Assembly (NCBI GenBank): GCA_023614405.1
Contig: CM042685.1
Location: 124,001 to 188,000, forward strand
DNA length: 64,000 nucleotides
Origin: Avena insularis
Lineage: Eukaryota > Streptophyta > Magnoliopsida > Poales > Poaceae
Direction of reading: 5' to 3'
The notes below the pieces were generated by a model. That model saw only the letters and a list, made by a program, of their open reading frames with translations, searched no databases and was not told the origin of the DNA. Shown one piece after another: positions 47,101-62,100 of the stretch; the first letter of the stretch is position 1; each line of letters begins with the position of its first letter. The position numbers and the translations under genes are program-made.

Positions 47101-50100
47101 ACCTAAACAAACACAAAACAAGAGAGAGCTACGGGCTACCCCGCCGAGGAACGCCTAGGGGGTAGACGATCCGAGTGTGCATAGAGATCAGGGTTTCACC
47201 GGAGGAAGACCACGAGAACATCAGAATCTGATGAGAACTTGCATGTGTCCCTAGCATATGTGTTTGAGTGTGGTGAGAGGTTGGTATAGGTGCTTGCATG
47301 TGTCCCCCCTCGCATGCATGCGCTCTAACCTAGAGGCGAAGGTTCCTGACCAGATAAGGGGGAATCTCCCTGCTTAGGTGAAACCGGTAGGATAGTGCCC
47401 CAACTTGTGAACCAACATGGTTTTACATCACCCTATGACCCAAACAAACACAAAACAAGAGAGAGCTACTGGCTACTCCCTCGTGAGGAACGCCTAGGGG
47501 GTAGACGATCCGAGTGTGCACAGAGATCGTGGTTTCACGGAGGAAGACCACGAGAACATCGGAATCAGATGAGTACTTGCATGTGTCCCTAGCATATGTG
47601 TGTGAGTGTGGTGAGAGGTTGGTATAGGTGCTTGCATGTGTCCCCTCGCATGCATGCGCCTAACCTAGAGGCGAAGGTTCTGCACTGAGCAGGGGGGAAT
47701 TCCCCGCTTAGGTGAAACTGCAGGATAGTGCCCCAACTTGTGAGAACCAACATGGTTTTACATCACCCTATGACCTAAACAAACACAAAACAAGAGAGAG
47801 CTACGCCTGGCTACCTCGCCGAGGAACGCCTAGGGGGTAGACGATCCGAGTGTGCACAGAGATCGTGGTTTCACGAGGAAGACCACGAGAACATCGGAAT
47901 CAGATGAGAACTTGCATGTGTCCCTAGCATATGTGTGTGAGTGTGGTGAGAGGTTGGTATAGGTGCTTGCATGTGTCCCCTCGCATGCATGCATGCGCCT
48001 AACCTAGAGGCGAAGGTTCTGACCAGATAAGGGGGAATTTCCTGCTTAGGTGAAACCGGTAGGATAGTGCCCCAACTCAGAACCAACATGGTTTTACATC
48101 ACCCCATGACCCAAACAAACACAAAACAAGAGAGAGCTACTGGCTACCCTGTCGAGGAACGCCTAGGGGGTAGACGATCCGAGTGTGCACAGAGATCGTG
48201 GTTTCACCGGAGGAAGACCACGAGAACATCTAATCAGATGAGAACTTGTATGTGTCCCCAGCATATGTGTGTGAGTGTGGTGAGAGGTTGGTATAGGTGC
48301 TTGCATGTGTCCCCCTCGCATGCATGCGCCTAACCTAGAGGCGAAGGTTCCAGACCAGATAAGGGGGAATCTCCCGCTTAGGTGAAACCGGTAGGATAGT
48401 GCCCCAACTCAGAACCAACATGGTTTTACATCACCCCATGACCTAAACAAACACAAAACAAGAGAGAGCTACGCTGGCTACCCTCGCCGAGGAACGCCTA
48501 GGGGGTAGACGATCCGAGTGTGCACAGAGATCGTGGTTTCACGAGGAAGACCACGAGAACATCGGAATCAGATGAGAACTTGCATGTGTCCCTAGCATAT
48601 GTGTGTGAGTGTGGTGAGAGGTTGGTATAGGTCCTTGCATGTGTCCCCCTCGCATGCATGCGCCTAACCTAGAGGCGAAGGTTCCACCAGATAAGGGGGA
48701 ATCTCCCGCTTAGGTGAAACCGGTAGGATAGTGCCCCAACTTGTGAACCAACATGGTTTTACATCACCCTATGACCTAAACAAACACAAAACAAGAGAGA
48801 GCTACGCCGGCTACCCCTGCCGAGGAACGCCTAGGGGTAGACGATCCGAGTGTGCACAGAGATCGTGGTTTCACGAGGAAGACCACGAGAACATCTAATC
48901 AGATGAGAACTTGCATGTGTCCCTAGCATATGTGTGTGAGTGTGGTGCGAGGTTGGTATAGGTGCTTGCATGTGTCCCCCTCGCATGCATGCGCCTAACC
49001 TAGAGGCGAAGGTTCCGCACCAGATAAGGGGGAATTCCCTGCTTAGGTGAAACCGCAGGATAGTGCCCCAACTTGTGAACCAACATGGTTTTACATCACC
49101 CCATGACCTAAACAAACACAAAACAAGAGAGAGCTACGCCGGGCTACCTCGCCGAGGAACGCCTAGGGGGTAGACGATCCGAGTGTGCACAGAGATCGTG
49201 GTTTCACGAGGAAGACCACGAGAACATCGGAATCAGATGAGAACTTGCATGTGTCCCTAGCATATGTGTGTGAGTGTGGTGAGAGGTTGGTATAGGTGCT
49301 TGCATGTGTCCCCTCGCATGCATGCGCCTAACCTAGAGGCGAAGGTTCCTGCACCAGAGCAAGGGGAATCTCCCGCTTAGGTGAAACCGGTAGGATAGTG
49401 CCCCAACTTCAGAACCAACATGGTTTTACATCACCCTATGACCTAAACAAACACAAAACAAGAGAGAGCTACGCCGGCTACCCTCGCCGAGGAACGCCTA
49501 GGGGGTAGACGATCCGAGTGTGCACAGAGATCGTGGTTTCACCGAGGAAGACCACGAGAACATCTAATCGATGAGAACTTGCATGTGTCCCAGCATATGT
49601 GTGTGAGTGTGGTGAGAGGTTGGTATAGGTGCTTGCATGTGTCCCCTCGCATGCATGCGCCTAACCTAGAGGCGAAGGTTCTGACCAGATAAGGGGGAAT
49701 CTCCGCTTAGGTGAAACCGGTAGGATAGTGCCCCAACTCAGAACCAACATGGTTTTACATCACCCTATGACCCAAACAAACACAAAACAAGAGAGAGCTA
49801 CGCCGGCTACCCCTCCGAGGAACGCCTAGGGGTAGACGATCCGAGTGTGCACAGAGATCGTGGTTTCACGAGGAAGACCACGAGAACATCGGAATCAGAT
49901 GAGAACTTGCATGTGTCCCTAGCATATGTGTGTGAGTGTGGTGAGAGGTTGGTATAGGTGCTTGCATGTGTCCCCCTCGCATGCATGCGCCTAACCTAGA
50001 GGCGAAGGTTCTGCACCAGAGCAGGGGGAATCTCCTGCTTAGGTGAAACCGCAGGATAGTGCCCCAACTTGTGAACCAACATGGTTTGACATCACCCTAT

Positions 50101-53100
50101 GACCTAAACAAACACAAAACAAGAGAGAGCTACTGGCTACCCTCGCCGAGGAACGCCTAGGGGGTAGACGATCCGAGTGCACAGAGATCGTGGTTTCACG
50201 AGGAAGACCACGAGAACATCGGAATCATGAGAACTTGCATGTGTCCCTTGCATATGTGTGTGAGTGTGGTGAGAGGTTGGTATAGGTGCTTGCATGTGTC
50301 CCCTCGCATGCATGCGCCTAACCTAGAGGCGAAGGTTCCTGCACCAGATAAGGGGGAATCTCCCGCTTAGGTGAAACCGGTAGGATAGTGCCCCAACTTG
50401 TGAACCAACATGGTTTTACATCACCCCATGTCCTAAACAAACACAAAACAAGAGAGAGCTACGCGGCTACCTCGCCGAGGAACGCCTAGGGGTAGACGAT
50501 CCGAGTGTGCACAGATCAGGGTTTCGCCGGAGGAAGACCACGAGAACATCGGAATCAGATGAAAACTTTCATGTGTCCCTAGCATATGTGTGTGAGTGTG
50601 GTGAGAGGTTGGTATAGGTGCTTGCATGTGTCCCCGCATGCATGCGCCTAACCTAGAGGCGAAGGTTCCAGACCAGATAAGGGGGAATCTCCCGCTTAGG
50701 TGAAACCGCAGGATAGTGCCCCAACTTCAGAACCAACATGGTTTTACATAACCCTATGACCTAAACAAACACAAAACAAGAGAGAGCTACGCCTGGCTAC
50801 CTCTGAGGAACGCCTAGGGGTAGACGATCCGAGTGTGCACAGAGATCGTGGTTTCACGGAGGAAGACCACGAGAACATCGGAATCAGATGAGAACTTGCA
50901 TGTGTCCCTAGCATATGTGTGTGAGTGTGGTGAGAGGTTGGTATAGGTGCTTGCATGTGTCCCCTCGCATGCATGCGCCTAACCTAGAGGCGAAGGTTCC
51001 ACCAGATAAGGGGGAATCTCCTGCTTAGGTGAAACCGCAGGATAGTGCCCCAACTTGTGAACCAACATGGTTTTACATCACCCTATGACCCAAACAAACA
51101 CAAAACAAGAGAGAGCTACGCTGGCTACCCCTGCTGTGAGGAACGCCTAGGGGGTAGACGATCCGAGTGTGCACAGAGATCGTGGTTTCACGGAGGAAGA
51201 CCACGAGAACATCGGAATCAGATGAGAACTTGCATGTATCCCTAGCATATGTGTGTGAGTGTGGTGAGAGGTTGGTATAGGTGCTTGCATGTGTCCCCTC
51301 GCATGCATGCGCCTAACCTAGAGGCGAAGGTTCCTGACCAGATAGGGGGGAATCTCCTGCTTAGGTGAAACCGGCAGGATAGTGCCCCAACTTCAGAACC
51401 AACATGGTTTTACATCACCCCATGACCTAAACAAACACAAAACAAGAGAGAGCTACGCCTGGCTACCCTCCGAGGAACGCCTAGGGGGTAGACGATCCGA
51501 GTGTGCACAGAGATCGTGGTTTCACGGAGGAAGACCACGAGAACATCGGAATCAGATGAGAACTTGCATGTGTCCCTAGCATATGTGTGTGAGTGTGGTG
51601 AGAGGTTGGTATAGGTGCTTGCATGTGTCCCCCTCGCATGCATGCGCCTAACCTAGAGGCGAAGGTTCTGACCAGATAAGGGGGAATCTCCGCTTAGGTG
51701 AAACCGGTAGGATAGTGCCCCAACTTGTGAACCAACATGGTTTTACATCACCCTATGACCTAAACAAACACAAAACAAGAGAGAGCTACTGGCTACCCTG
51801 CCGAGGAACGCCTAGGGGGTAGACGATCCGAGTGTGCACAGAGATCGTGGTTTCACGGAGGAAGACCACGAGAACATCTAATCAGATGAGAACTTGCATG
51901 TGTCCCTAGCATATGTGTGTGAGTGTGGTGAGAGGTTGGTATAGGTGCTTGCATGTGTCCCCTCGCATGCATGCGCCTAACCTAGAGGCGAAGGTTCCTG
52001 ACCAGAGCAGGGGGGAATCTCCCGCTTAGGTGAAACCGGTAGGATAGTGCCCCAACTTGTGAACCAACATGGTTTTACATCACCCTATGACCTAAACAAA
52101 CACAAAACAAGAGAGAGCTACGCCGGCTACCCCGCCGAGGAACGCCTAGGGGGTAGACGATCCGAGTGCACAGAGATCGTGGTTTCACGGAGGAAGACCA
52201 CGAGAACATCGGAATCGATGAGAACTTGCATGTGTCCCTAGCATATGTGTGTGAGTGTGGTGAGAGGTTGGTATAGGTGCTTGCATGTGTCCCCCTCGCA
52301 TGCATGCGCCTAACCTAGAGGCGAAGGTTCTGCACCAGATAAGGGGGGAATCTCCTGCTTAGGTGAAACCGGTAGGATAGTGCCCCAACTTGTGAACCAA
52401 CATGGTTTTACATCACCCTATGACCTAAACAAACACAAAACAAGAGAGAGCTACGCTGGCTACCTCGCCGAGGAACGCCTAGGGGGTAGACGATCCGAGT
52501 GTGCACAGAGATCGTGGTTTCACGAGGAAGACCACGAACATCGGAATCATGAGAACTTGCATGTGTCCCTAGCATATGTGTGTGAGTGTGGTGAGAGGTT
52601 GGTATAGGTGCTTGCATGTGTCCCCTCGCATGCATGCGCCTAACCTAGAGGCGAAGGTTCTGACCAGATAAGGGGGAATCTCCTGCTTAGGTGAAACCGC
52701 AGGATAGTGCCCCAACTTGTGAACCAACATGGTTTTACATCACCCTATGACCTAAACAAACACAAAACAAGAGAGAGCTACGCTGGCTACCCTCCGAGGA
52801 ACGCCTAGGGGTAGACGATCCGAGTGTGCACAGAGATCGTGGTTTCACGAGGAAGACCACGAGAACATCGGAATCAGATGAGAACTTGCATGTGTCCCTA
52901 GCATATGTGTGTGAGTGTGGTGAGAGGTTGGTATAGGTGCTTGCATGTGTCCCCTCGCATGCATGCGCCTAACCTAGAGGCGAAGGTTCCACCAGATAAG
53001 GGGGAATCTCGCTTAGGTGAAACCGGTAGGATAGTGCCCCAACTTCAGAACCAACATGGTTTTACATCACCCTATGACCTAAACAAACACAAAACAAGAG

Positions 53101-56100
53101 AGAGCTACGCCGGCTACCTCGCCGAGGAACGCCTAGGGGGTAGACGATCCGAGTGTGCACAGAGATCGTGGTTTCACGAGGAAGACCACGAGAACATCTA
53201 ATCGATGAGAACTTGCATGTGTCCCTAGCATATGTGTGTGAGTGTGGTGAGAGGTTGGTATAGGTGCTTGCATGTGTCCCCCTCGCATGCATGCGCCTAA
53301 CCTAGAGGCGAAGGTTCCAGACCAGATAAGGGGGAATCTCCTGCTTAGGTGAAACCGGTAGGATAGTGCCCCAACTCAGAACCAACATGGTTTTACATCA
53401 CCCTATGACCCAAACAAACACAAAACAAGAGAGAGCTACTGGCTACCCTGCCGAGGAACGCCTAGGGGGTAGACGATCCGAGTGTGCACAGAGATCGTGG
53501 TTTCACGGAGGAAGACCACGAGAACATCGGAATCAGATGAGAACTTGCATGTGTCCCTAGCATATGTGTGTGAGTGTGGTGAGAGGTTGGTATAGGTGCT
53601 TGCATGTGTCCCCTCGCATGCATGCGCCTAACCTAGAGGCTAAGGTTCACCAGATAAGGGGGAATCTCCCTGCTTAGGTGAAACCGGTAGGATAGTGCCC
53701 CAACTTGTGAACCAACATGGTTTTACATCACCCTATGACCTAAACAAACACAAAACAAGAGAGAGCTACGCCGGCTACCCCTGCCGAGGAACGCCTAGGG
53801 GGTAGACGATCCGAGTGTGCACAGAGATCGTGGTTTCACGGAGGAAGACCACGAGAACATCTAATCGATGAGAACTTGCATGTGTCCCTAGCATATGTGT
53901 GTGAGTGTGGTGAGAGGTTGGTATAGGTGCTTGCATGTGTCCCCTCGCATGCATGCGCCTAACCTAGAGGCGAAGGTTCCAGACCAGTGATAAGGGGGAA
54001 TCTCCTGCTTAGGTGAAACTGCAGGATAGTGCCCCAACTTGTGAACCAACATGGTTTTACATCACCCTATGACCTAAACAAACACAAAAAGAGAGAGCTA
54101 CGCCGGCTACCTCGCCGAGGAACGCCTAGGGGTAGACGATCCGAGTGTGCACAGAGATCGTGGTTTCACGAGGAAGACCACGAGAACATCTAATCAGATG
54201 AGAACTTGCATGTGTCCCTAGCATATGTGTGTGAGTGTGGTGAGAGGTTGGTATAGGTGCTTGCATGTGTCCCCCTCGCATGCATGCGCCTAACCTAGAG
54301 GCGAAGGTTCCAGACCAGATAAGGGGGAATCTCCTGCTTAGGTGAAACCGGTAGGATAGTGCCCCAACTTGTGAACCAACATGGTTTTACATCACCCTAT
54401 GACCTAAACAAACACAAAACAAGAGAGAGCTACTGGCTACCCCTGCCGAGGAACGCCTAGGGGTAGACGATCCGAGTGCACAGAGATCGTGGTTTCACGG
54501 AGGAAGACCACGAGAACATCGGAATCAGAGAACTTGCATGTGTCCCTAGCATATGTGTGTGAGTGTGGTGAGAGGTTGGTATAGGTGCTTGCATGTGTCC
54601 CCCTCGCATGCATGCGCCTAACCTAGAGGCGAAGGTTCCAGACCAGAGCAGGGGGAATCTCCCGCTTAGGTGAAACTGCAGGATAGTGCCCCAACTTCAG
54701 AACCAACATGGTTTTACATCACCCTATGACCCAAACAAACACAAAACAAGAGAGATCTACGCCGGCTACCCCGCCGAGGAACGCCTAGGGGGTAGACGAT
54801 CCGAGTGTGCACAGATCGTGGTTTCACGGAGGAAGACCACGAGAACATCGGAATCGATGAGAACTTGCATGTGCCCGTATCATATGTGTGTGTGTGGTGA
54901 GAGGTTGGTATAGGTGCTTGCATGTGTCCCTCGCATGCATGCGCCTAACCTAGAGGCGAAGGTTCCACCAGATAAGGGGGAATTCCCCGCTTAGGTGAAA
55001 CCGGTAGGATAGTGCCCCAACTTCAGAACCAACATGGTTTTACATCACCCTATGACCTAAACAAACACAAAACAAGAGAAAGCTACGCTGGCTACCCTGC
55101 CGAGGAACGCCTAGGGGGTAGACGATCCGAGTGTGCACAGAGATCGTGGTTTCACGAGGAAGACCACGAGAACATCGGAATCAGATGAGAACTTGCATGT
55201 GTCCCTAGCATATGTGTGTGAGTGTGGTGAGAGGTTGGTATAGGTGCTTGCATGTGTCCCCCTCGCATGCATGCGCCTAACCTAGAGGCGAAGGTTCTGC
55301 ACCAGATAAGGGGGAATCTCCCGCTTAGGTGAAACCGCAGGATAGTGCCCCAACTTCAGAACCAACATGGTTTTACATCACCCTATGACCTAAACAAACA
55401 CAAAACAAGAGAGAGCCACTGGCTACCTCGCCGAGGAACGCCTAGGGGGTAGACGATCCGAGTGTGCACAGAGATCGTGGTTTCACGAGGAAGACCACGA
55501 GAACATCTAATCAGATGAGAACTTGCATGTGTCTCTAGCATATGTGTGTGAGTGTGGTGAGAGGTTGGTATAGGTGCTTGCATGTGTCCCCTCGCATGCA
55601 TGCGCCTAACCTAGAGGCGAAGGTTCCAGACCAGATAAGGGGGAATTCCCTGCTTAGGTGAAACCGGTAGGATAGTGCCCCAACTCAGAACCAACATGGT
55701 TTTACATCACCCTATGACCTAAACAAACACAAAACAAGAGAGAGCTACTGGCTACCTCGCCGAGGAACGCCTAGGGGGTGACGATCCGAGTGTGCACAGA
55801 GATCGTGGTTTCACGGAGGAAGACCACGAGAACATCTAATCAGATGAGAACTTGCATGTGTCCCTAGCATATGTGTGTGAGTGTGGTGAGAGGTTGGTAT
55901 AGGTGCTTGCATGTGTCCCCTCGCATGCATGCGCCTAACCTAGAGGCGAAGGTTCCTGACCAGATAAGGGGGAATTTCCCGCTTAGGTGAAACCGGTAGG
56001 ATAGTGCCCCAACTTGTGAACCAACATGGTTTTACATCACCCTATGACCTAAACAAACACAAAACAAGAGAGAGCTACGCCTGGCTACCCCGCCGAGGAA

Positions 56101-59100
56101 CGCCTAGGGGGGACGATCCGAGTGTGCACAGAGATCGTGGTTTCACGGAGGAAGACCACGAGAACATCGGAATCAGATGAGAACTTGCATGTGTCCCTAG
56201 CATATGTGTGTGAGTGTGGTGAGAGGTTGGTATAGGTGCTTGCATGTGTCCCCTCGCATGCATGCGCCTAACCTAGAGGCGAAGGTTCCTGACCAGATAA
56301 GGGGGGAATCTCCTGCTTAGGTGAAACTGCAGGATAGTGCCCCAACTTGTGAACCAACATGGTTTTACATCACCCCATGACCTAAACAAACACAAAACAA
56401 GAGAGAGCTACGCTGGCTACCCCTCGCCGAGGAACGCCTAGGGGGTAGACGATCCGAGTGTGCACAGAGATCGTGGTTTCACGGAGGAAGACCACGAGAA
56501 CATCGAATCAGATGAGAACTTGCATGTGTCCCTAGCATATGTGTGTGAGTGTGGTGAGAGGTTGGTATAGGTGCTTGCATGTGTCCCCTCGCATGCATGC
56601 GCCTAACCTAGAGGCGAAGGTTCTGCACCAGATAAGGGGGAATCTCCTGCTTAGGTGAAACCGGCAGGATAGTGCCCCAACTTGTGAACCAACATGGTTT
56701 TACATCACCCTATGACCTAAACAAACACAAAACAAGAGAGAGCTACGCTGGCTACCCCTGTGAGGAACGCCTAGGGGGTAGACGATCCGAGTGTGCACAG
56801 AGATCGTGGTTTCACGAGGAAGACCACGAGAACATCGGAATCAGATGAGAACTTGCATGTGTCCCCAGCATATGTGTGTGAGTGTGGTGAGAGGTTGGTA
56901 TAGGTGCTTGCATGTGTCCCCTCGCATGCATGCGCCTAACCTAGAGGCGAAGGTTCCAGACCAGATAAGGGGGGAATCTCCCGCTTAGGTGAAACCGGTA
57001 GGATAGTGCCCCAACTTGTGAACCAACATGGTTTTACATCACCCTATGACCTAAACAAACACAAAACAAGAGAGAGCTACGCTGGCTACCTCGCCGAGGA
57101 ACGCCTAGGGGGTAGACGATCCGAGTGTGCACAGAGATCGTGGTTTCACGGAGGAAGACCACGAGAACATCGGAATCGATGAGAACTTGCATGTGTCCCT
57201 AGCATATGTGTGTGAGTGTGGTGAGAGGTTGGTATAGGTGCTTGCATGTGTCCCCCTCGCATGCATGCGCCTAACCTAGAGGCGAAGGTTCCAGACCAGT
57301 AAGGGGGAATCTCCCTGTTTAGGTGAAACCGTGTAGGATAGTGCCCCAACTTGTGAACCAACATGGTTTTACATCACCCTATGACCTAAACAAACACAAA
57401 ACAAGAGAGAGCTACGCCGGGCTACCCCTGCGAGAGGAATGTCTAGGGGGGTAGACGATCCGAGTGTGCACAGAGATCGTGGTTTCACGGAGGAAGACCA
57501 CGAGAACATCTAATCAGATGAGAACTTGCATGTGTCCCTAGCATATGTGTGTGAGTGTGGTGAGAGGTTGGTATAGGTGCTTGCATGTGTCCCCCTCGCA
57601 TGCATGCGCCTAACCTAGAGGCGAAGGTTCCACCAGATAAGGGGGAATCTCCGCTTAGGTGAAACCGGTAGGATAGTGCCCCAACTTGTGAACCAACATG
57701 GTTTTACATCACCCTATGACCTAAACAAACACAAAACAAGAGAGAGCTACGCTAGGCTACCCCTGCCGAGGAAAGTCTAGGGGTAGACGATCCGAGTGTG
57801 CACAGATCAGGGTTTCGCTTGAGGAAGACCACGAGAACATCGGAATCAGATGAAAACTTGCATGTGTCCCTAGCATATGTGTGTGAGTGTGGTGAGAGGT
57901 TGGTATAGGTGCTTGCATGTGTCCCCCTCGCATGCATGCGCTCTAACCTAGAGGCGAAGGTTCCACCAGATAAGGGGGGAATCTCCTGCTTAGGTGAAAC
58001 CGGTAGGATAGTGCCCCAACTTGTGAACCAACATGGTTTTACATCACCCTATGACGTAAACAAACACAAAACAAGAAAGAGCTTCGCCGGCTACCTCGCC
58101 GAGGAACGCCTAGGGGGTAGACGATCCGAGTGTGCACAGAGATCGTGGTTTCACGGAGGAAGACCACGAGAACATCGAATCAGATGAGAACTTGCATGTG
58201 TCCCTAGCATATGTGTGTGAGTGTGGTGAGAGGTTGGTATAGGTGCGTGAATGTGTCCCCTCGCATGCATGCGCCTAACCTAGAGGCGAAGGTTCCTGAC
58301 CAGATAAGGGGGAATCTCCTGCTTAGGTGAAACCGGTAGGATAGTGCCCCAACTTGTGAACCAACATGGTTTTACATCACCCTATGACCCAAACAAACAC
58401 AAAACAAGAGAGATCTACGCCTGGCTACTCGCCGAGGAACGCCTAGGGGGTAGACGATCCGAGTGTGCACAGAGATCGTGGTTTCACGGAGGAAGACCAC
58501 GAGAACATCGGAATCGATGAGAACTTGCATGTGTCCCTAGCATATGTGTGTGAGTGTGGTGAGAGGTTGGTATAGGTGCTTGCATGTGTCCCTCGCATGC
58601 ATGCGCCTAACCTAGAGGCGAAGGTTCTGCACCAGATGGGGGAATCTCCGCTTAGGTGAAACCGGGTAGGATAGTGCCCCAACTTGTGAACCAACATGGT
58701 TTTACATCACCCTATGACCCAAACAAACACAAAACAAGAGAGAGCTACTGGCTACCCCTGCCGAGGAACGCCTAGGGGTAGACGATCCGAGTGTGCACAG
58801 AGATCGTGGTTTCACGGAGGAAGACCACGAGAACATCGGAATCAGATGAGAACTTGCATGTGTCCCTAGCATATGTGTGTGAGTGTGGTGAGAGGTTGGT
58901 ATAGGTGCTTGCATGTGTCCCTCGCATGCATGCGCCTAACCTAGAGGCCAAGGTTCTGCACTGATAAGGGGGGAATTCCCTGCTTAGGTGAAACCGGCAG
59001 GATAGTGCCCCAACTTCAGAACCAACATGGTTTTACATCACCCTATGACCTAAACAAACACAAAACAAGAGAGAGCTACTGGCTACCCCGCTGTGAGGAA

Positions 59101-62100
59101 CGCCTAGGGGGTAGACGATCCGAGTGTGCACAGAGATCGTGGTTTCACGGAGGAAGACCACGAGAACATCTAATCAGATGAGAACTTGCATGTGTCCCTA
59201 GCATATGTGTGTGAGTGTGGTGAGAGGTTGGTATAGGTGCTTGCATGTGTCCCCCTCGCATGCATGCGCCTAACCTAGAGGCGAAGGTTCCTGACCAGAT
59301 AAGGGGGAATCTCCCTGCTTAGGTGAAACCGGTAGGATAGTGCCCCAACTTGTGAACCAACATGGTTTTACATCACCCTATGACCTAAACAAACACAAAA
59401 CAAGAGAGAGCTACTGGCTACCTCGCCGAGGAACGCCTAGGGGGTAGACGATCCGAGTGTGCACAGATCGTGGTTTCACGGAGGAAGACCACGAGAACAT
59501 CTAATCAGATGAGAACTTGCATGTGTCCCTAGCATATGTGTGTGAGTGTGGTGAGAGGTTGGTATAGGTGCTTGCATGTGTCCCCCTCGCATGCATGCGC
59601 CTAACCTAGAGGCGAAGGTTCCGCACCAGAGCAGGGGGAATCTCTGCTTAGGTGAAACCGGTAGGATAGTGCCCCAACTTCAGAACCAACATGGTTTTAC
59701 ATCACCCTATGACCTAAACAAACACAAAACAAGAGAGAGCTACGCTGGCTACCTCGCCGAGGAACGCCTAGGGGTGACGATCCAGTGTGCACAGAGATCG
59801 TGGTTTCACGGAGGACCACGAGAACATCGGAATCAGATGAGAACTTGCATGTGTCCCTAGCATATGTGTGTGAGTGTGGTGAGAGGTTGGTATAGGTGCT
59901 TGCATGTGTCCCCCTCGCATGCATGCGCCTAACCTAGAGGCGAAGGTTCTGCACCAGATAAGGGGAATTCCGCTTAGGTGAAACCGGTAGGATAGTGCCC
60001 CAACTCAGAACCAACATGGTTTTACATCACCCTATGACCTAAACAAACACAAAACAAGAGAGAGCTACGCTGGCTACCCTGTCGAGGAACGCCTAGGGGG
60101 TAGACGATCCGAGTGTGCACAGAGATCGTGGTTTCACGGAGGAAGACCACGAGAACATCTAATCAGATGAAAACTTGCATGTGTCCCTAGAATATGTGTG
60201 TGAGTTTGGTGAGAGGTTGGTATAGGTGCTTGCATGTGTCCCCTCGCATGCATGCGCCTAACCTAGAGGCGAAGGTTCAGACCAGATAAGGGGGGAATCT
60301 CCCTGCTTAGGTGAAACTGCAGGATAGTGCCCCAACTTGTGAACCAACATGGTTTTACATCACCCTATGACCTAAACAAACACAAAACAAGAGAGAGCTA
60401 CGCCGGCTACCTCGCCGAGAGGAACGCCTAGGGGTAGACGATCCGAGTGTGCACAGAGATCGTGGTTTCACGAGGAAGACCACGAGAACATCGGAATCAG
60501 ATGAGAACATGCATGTGTCCCTAGCATATGTGTGTGAGTGTGGTGAGAGGTTGATATAGGTGCTTGCATGTGTCCCCTCGCATGCATGCGCCTAACCTAG
60601 AGGAAGGTTCCAGACCAGAGCAAGGGGGGAATTCCCGCTTAGGGTGAAACCGGTAGGATAGTGCCCCAACTTGTGAACCAACATGGTTTTACATCACCCT
60701 ATGACCTAAACAAACACAAAACAAGAGAGAGCTACGCTGGCTACCTCGCCGAGGAACGCCTAGGGGGTAGACGATCCGAGTGTGCACAGAGATCGTGGTT
60801 TCACGAGGAAGACCACGAGAACATCTAATCGATGAAAACTTGCATGTGTCCCTAGGATATGTGTGTGAGTGTGGTGAGAGGTTGGTATAGGTGCTTGCAT
60901 GTGTCCCCCTCGCATGCATGCGCCTAACCTAGAGGCGAAGGTTCTACCACTGTGATAAGGGGGAATCTCCCGCTTAGGTGAAACCGGTAGGATAGTGCCC
61001 CAACTTCAGAACCAACATGGTTTTACATCACCCATGACCTAAACAAACACAAAACAAGAGAGAGCTACGCCGGGCTACTGTCAGAGGAACGCCTAGGGGT
61101 AGACGATCCGAGTGTGCAGAGATCGTGGTTTCACGAGGAAGACCACGAGAACATCGGAATCAGATGAGAACCTGCATGTGTCCCTAGCATATGTGTGTGA
61201 GTGTGGTGAGAGGTTGGTATAGGTGCTTGCATGTGTCCCCTCGCATGCATGCGCCTAACCTAGAGGCGAAGGTTCATCAGACCAGAGGGGAATTCCCGCT
61301 TAGGTGAAACCGGTAGGATAGTGCCCCAACTTCAGAACCAACATGGTTTTACATCACCCTATGACCTAAACAAACACAAAACAAGAGAGAGCTACGCTGG
61401 CTACCCCTGCCGAGGAACGCCTAGGGGTAGACGATCCGAGTGTGCACAGAGATCGTGGTTTCACGGAGGAAGACCACGAACATCGGAATCAGATGAGAAC
61501 TTGCATGTGTCCCTAGCATATGTGTGTGAGTGTGGTGAGAGGTTGGTATAGGTGCTTGCATGTGTCCCCCTCGCATGCATGCGCCTAACCTAGAGGCGAA
61601 GGTTCCAGACCAGATAAGGGGGAATTCCCTGCTTAGGTGAAACCGGCAGGATAGTGCCCCAACTTGTGAACCAACATGGTTTTACATCACCCTATGACCT
61701 AAACAAACACAAAACAAGAGAGAGCTACGGGCTACCCCTCAGAGGAACGCCTAGGGGTAGACGATCCGAGTGTGCACAGAGATCGTGGTTTCACGAGGAA
61801 GACCACGAGAACATCGGAATCAGATGAGAACTTGTATGTGTCCCTAGCATATGTGTGTGAGTGTGGTGAGAGGTTGGTATAGGTTCTTGCATGTGTCCCC
61901 TCGCATGCATGCGCCTAACCTAGAGGCGAAGGTTCCGACCAGATAAGGGGGAATCTCCTGCTTAGGTGAAACCGGTAGGATAGTGCCCCAACTTGTGAGA
62001 ACCAACATGGTTTTACATCACCCTATGACCCAAACAAACACAAAACAAGAGAGAGCTACGCCGGCTACCCCTGCTGTGAGGAACGTTTAGGGTAGACGAT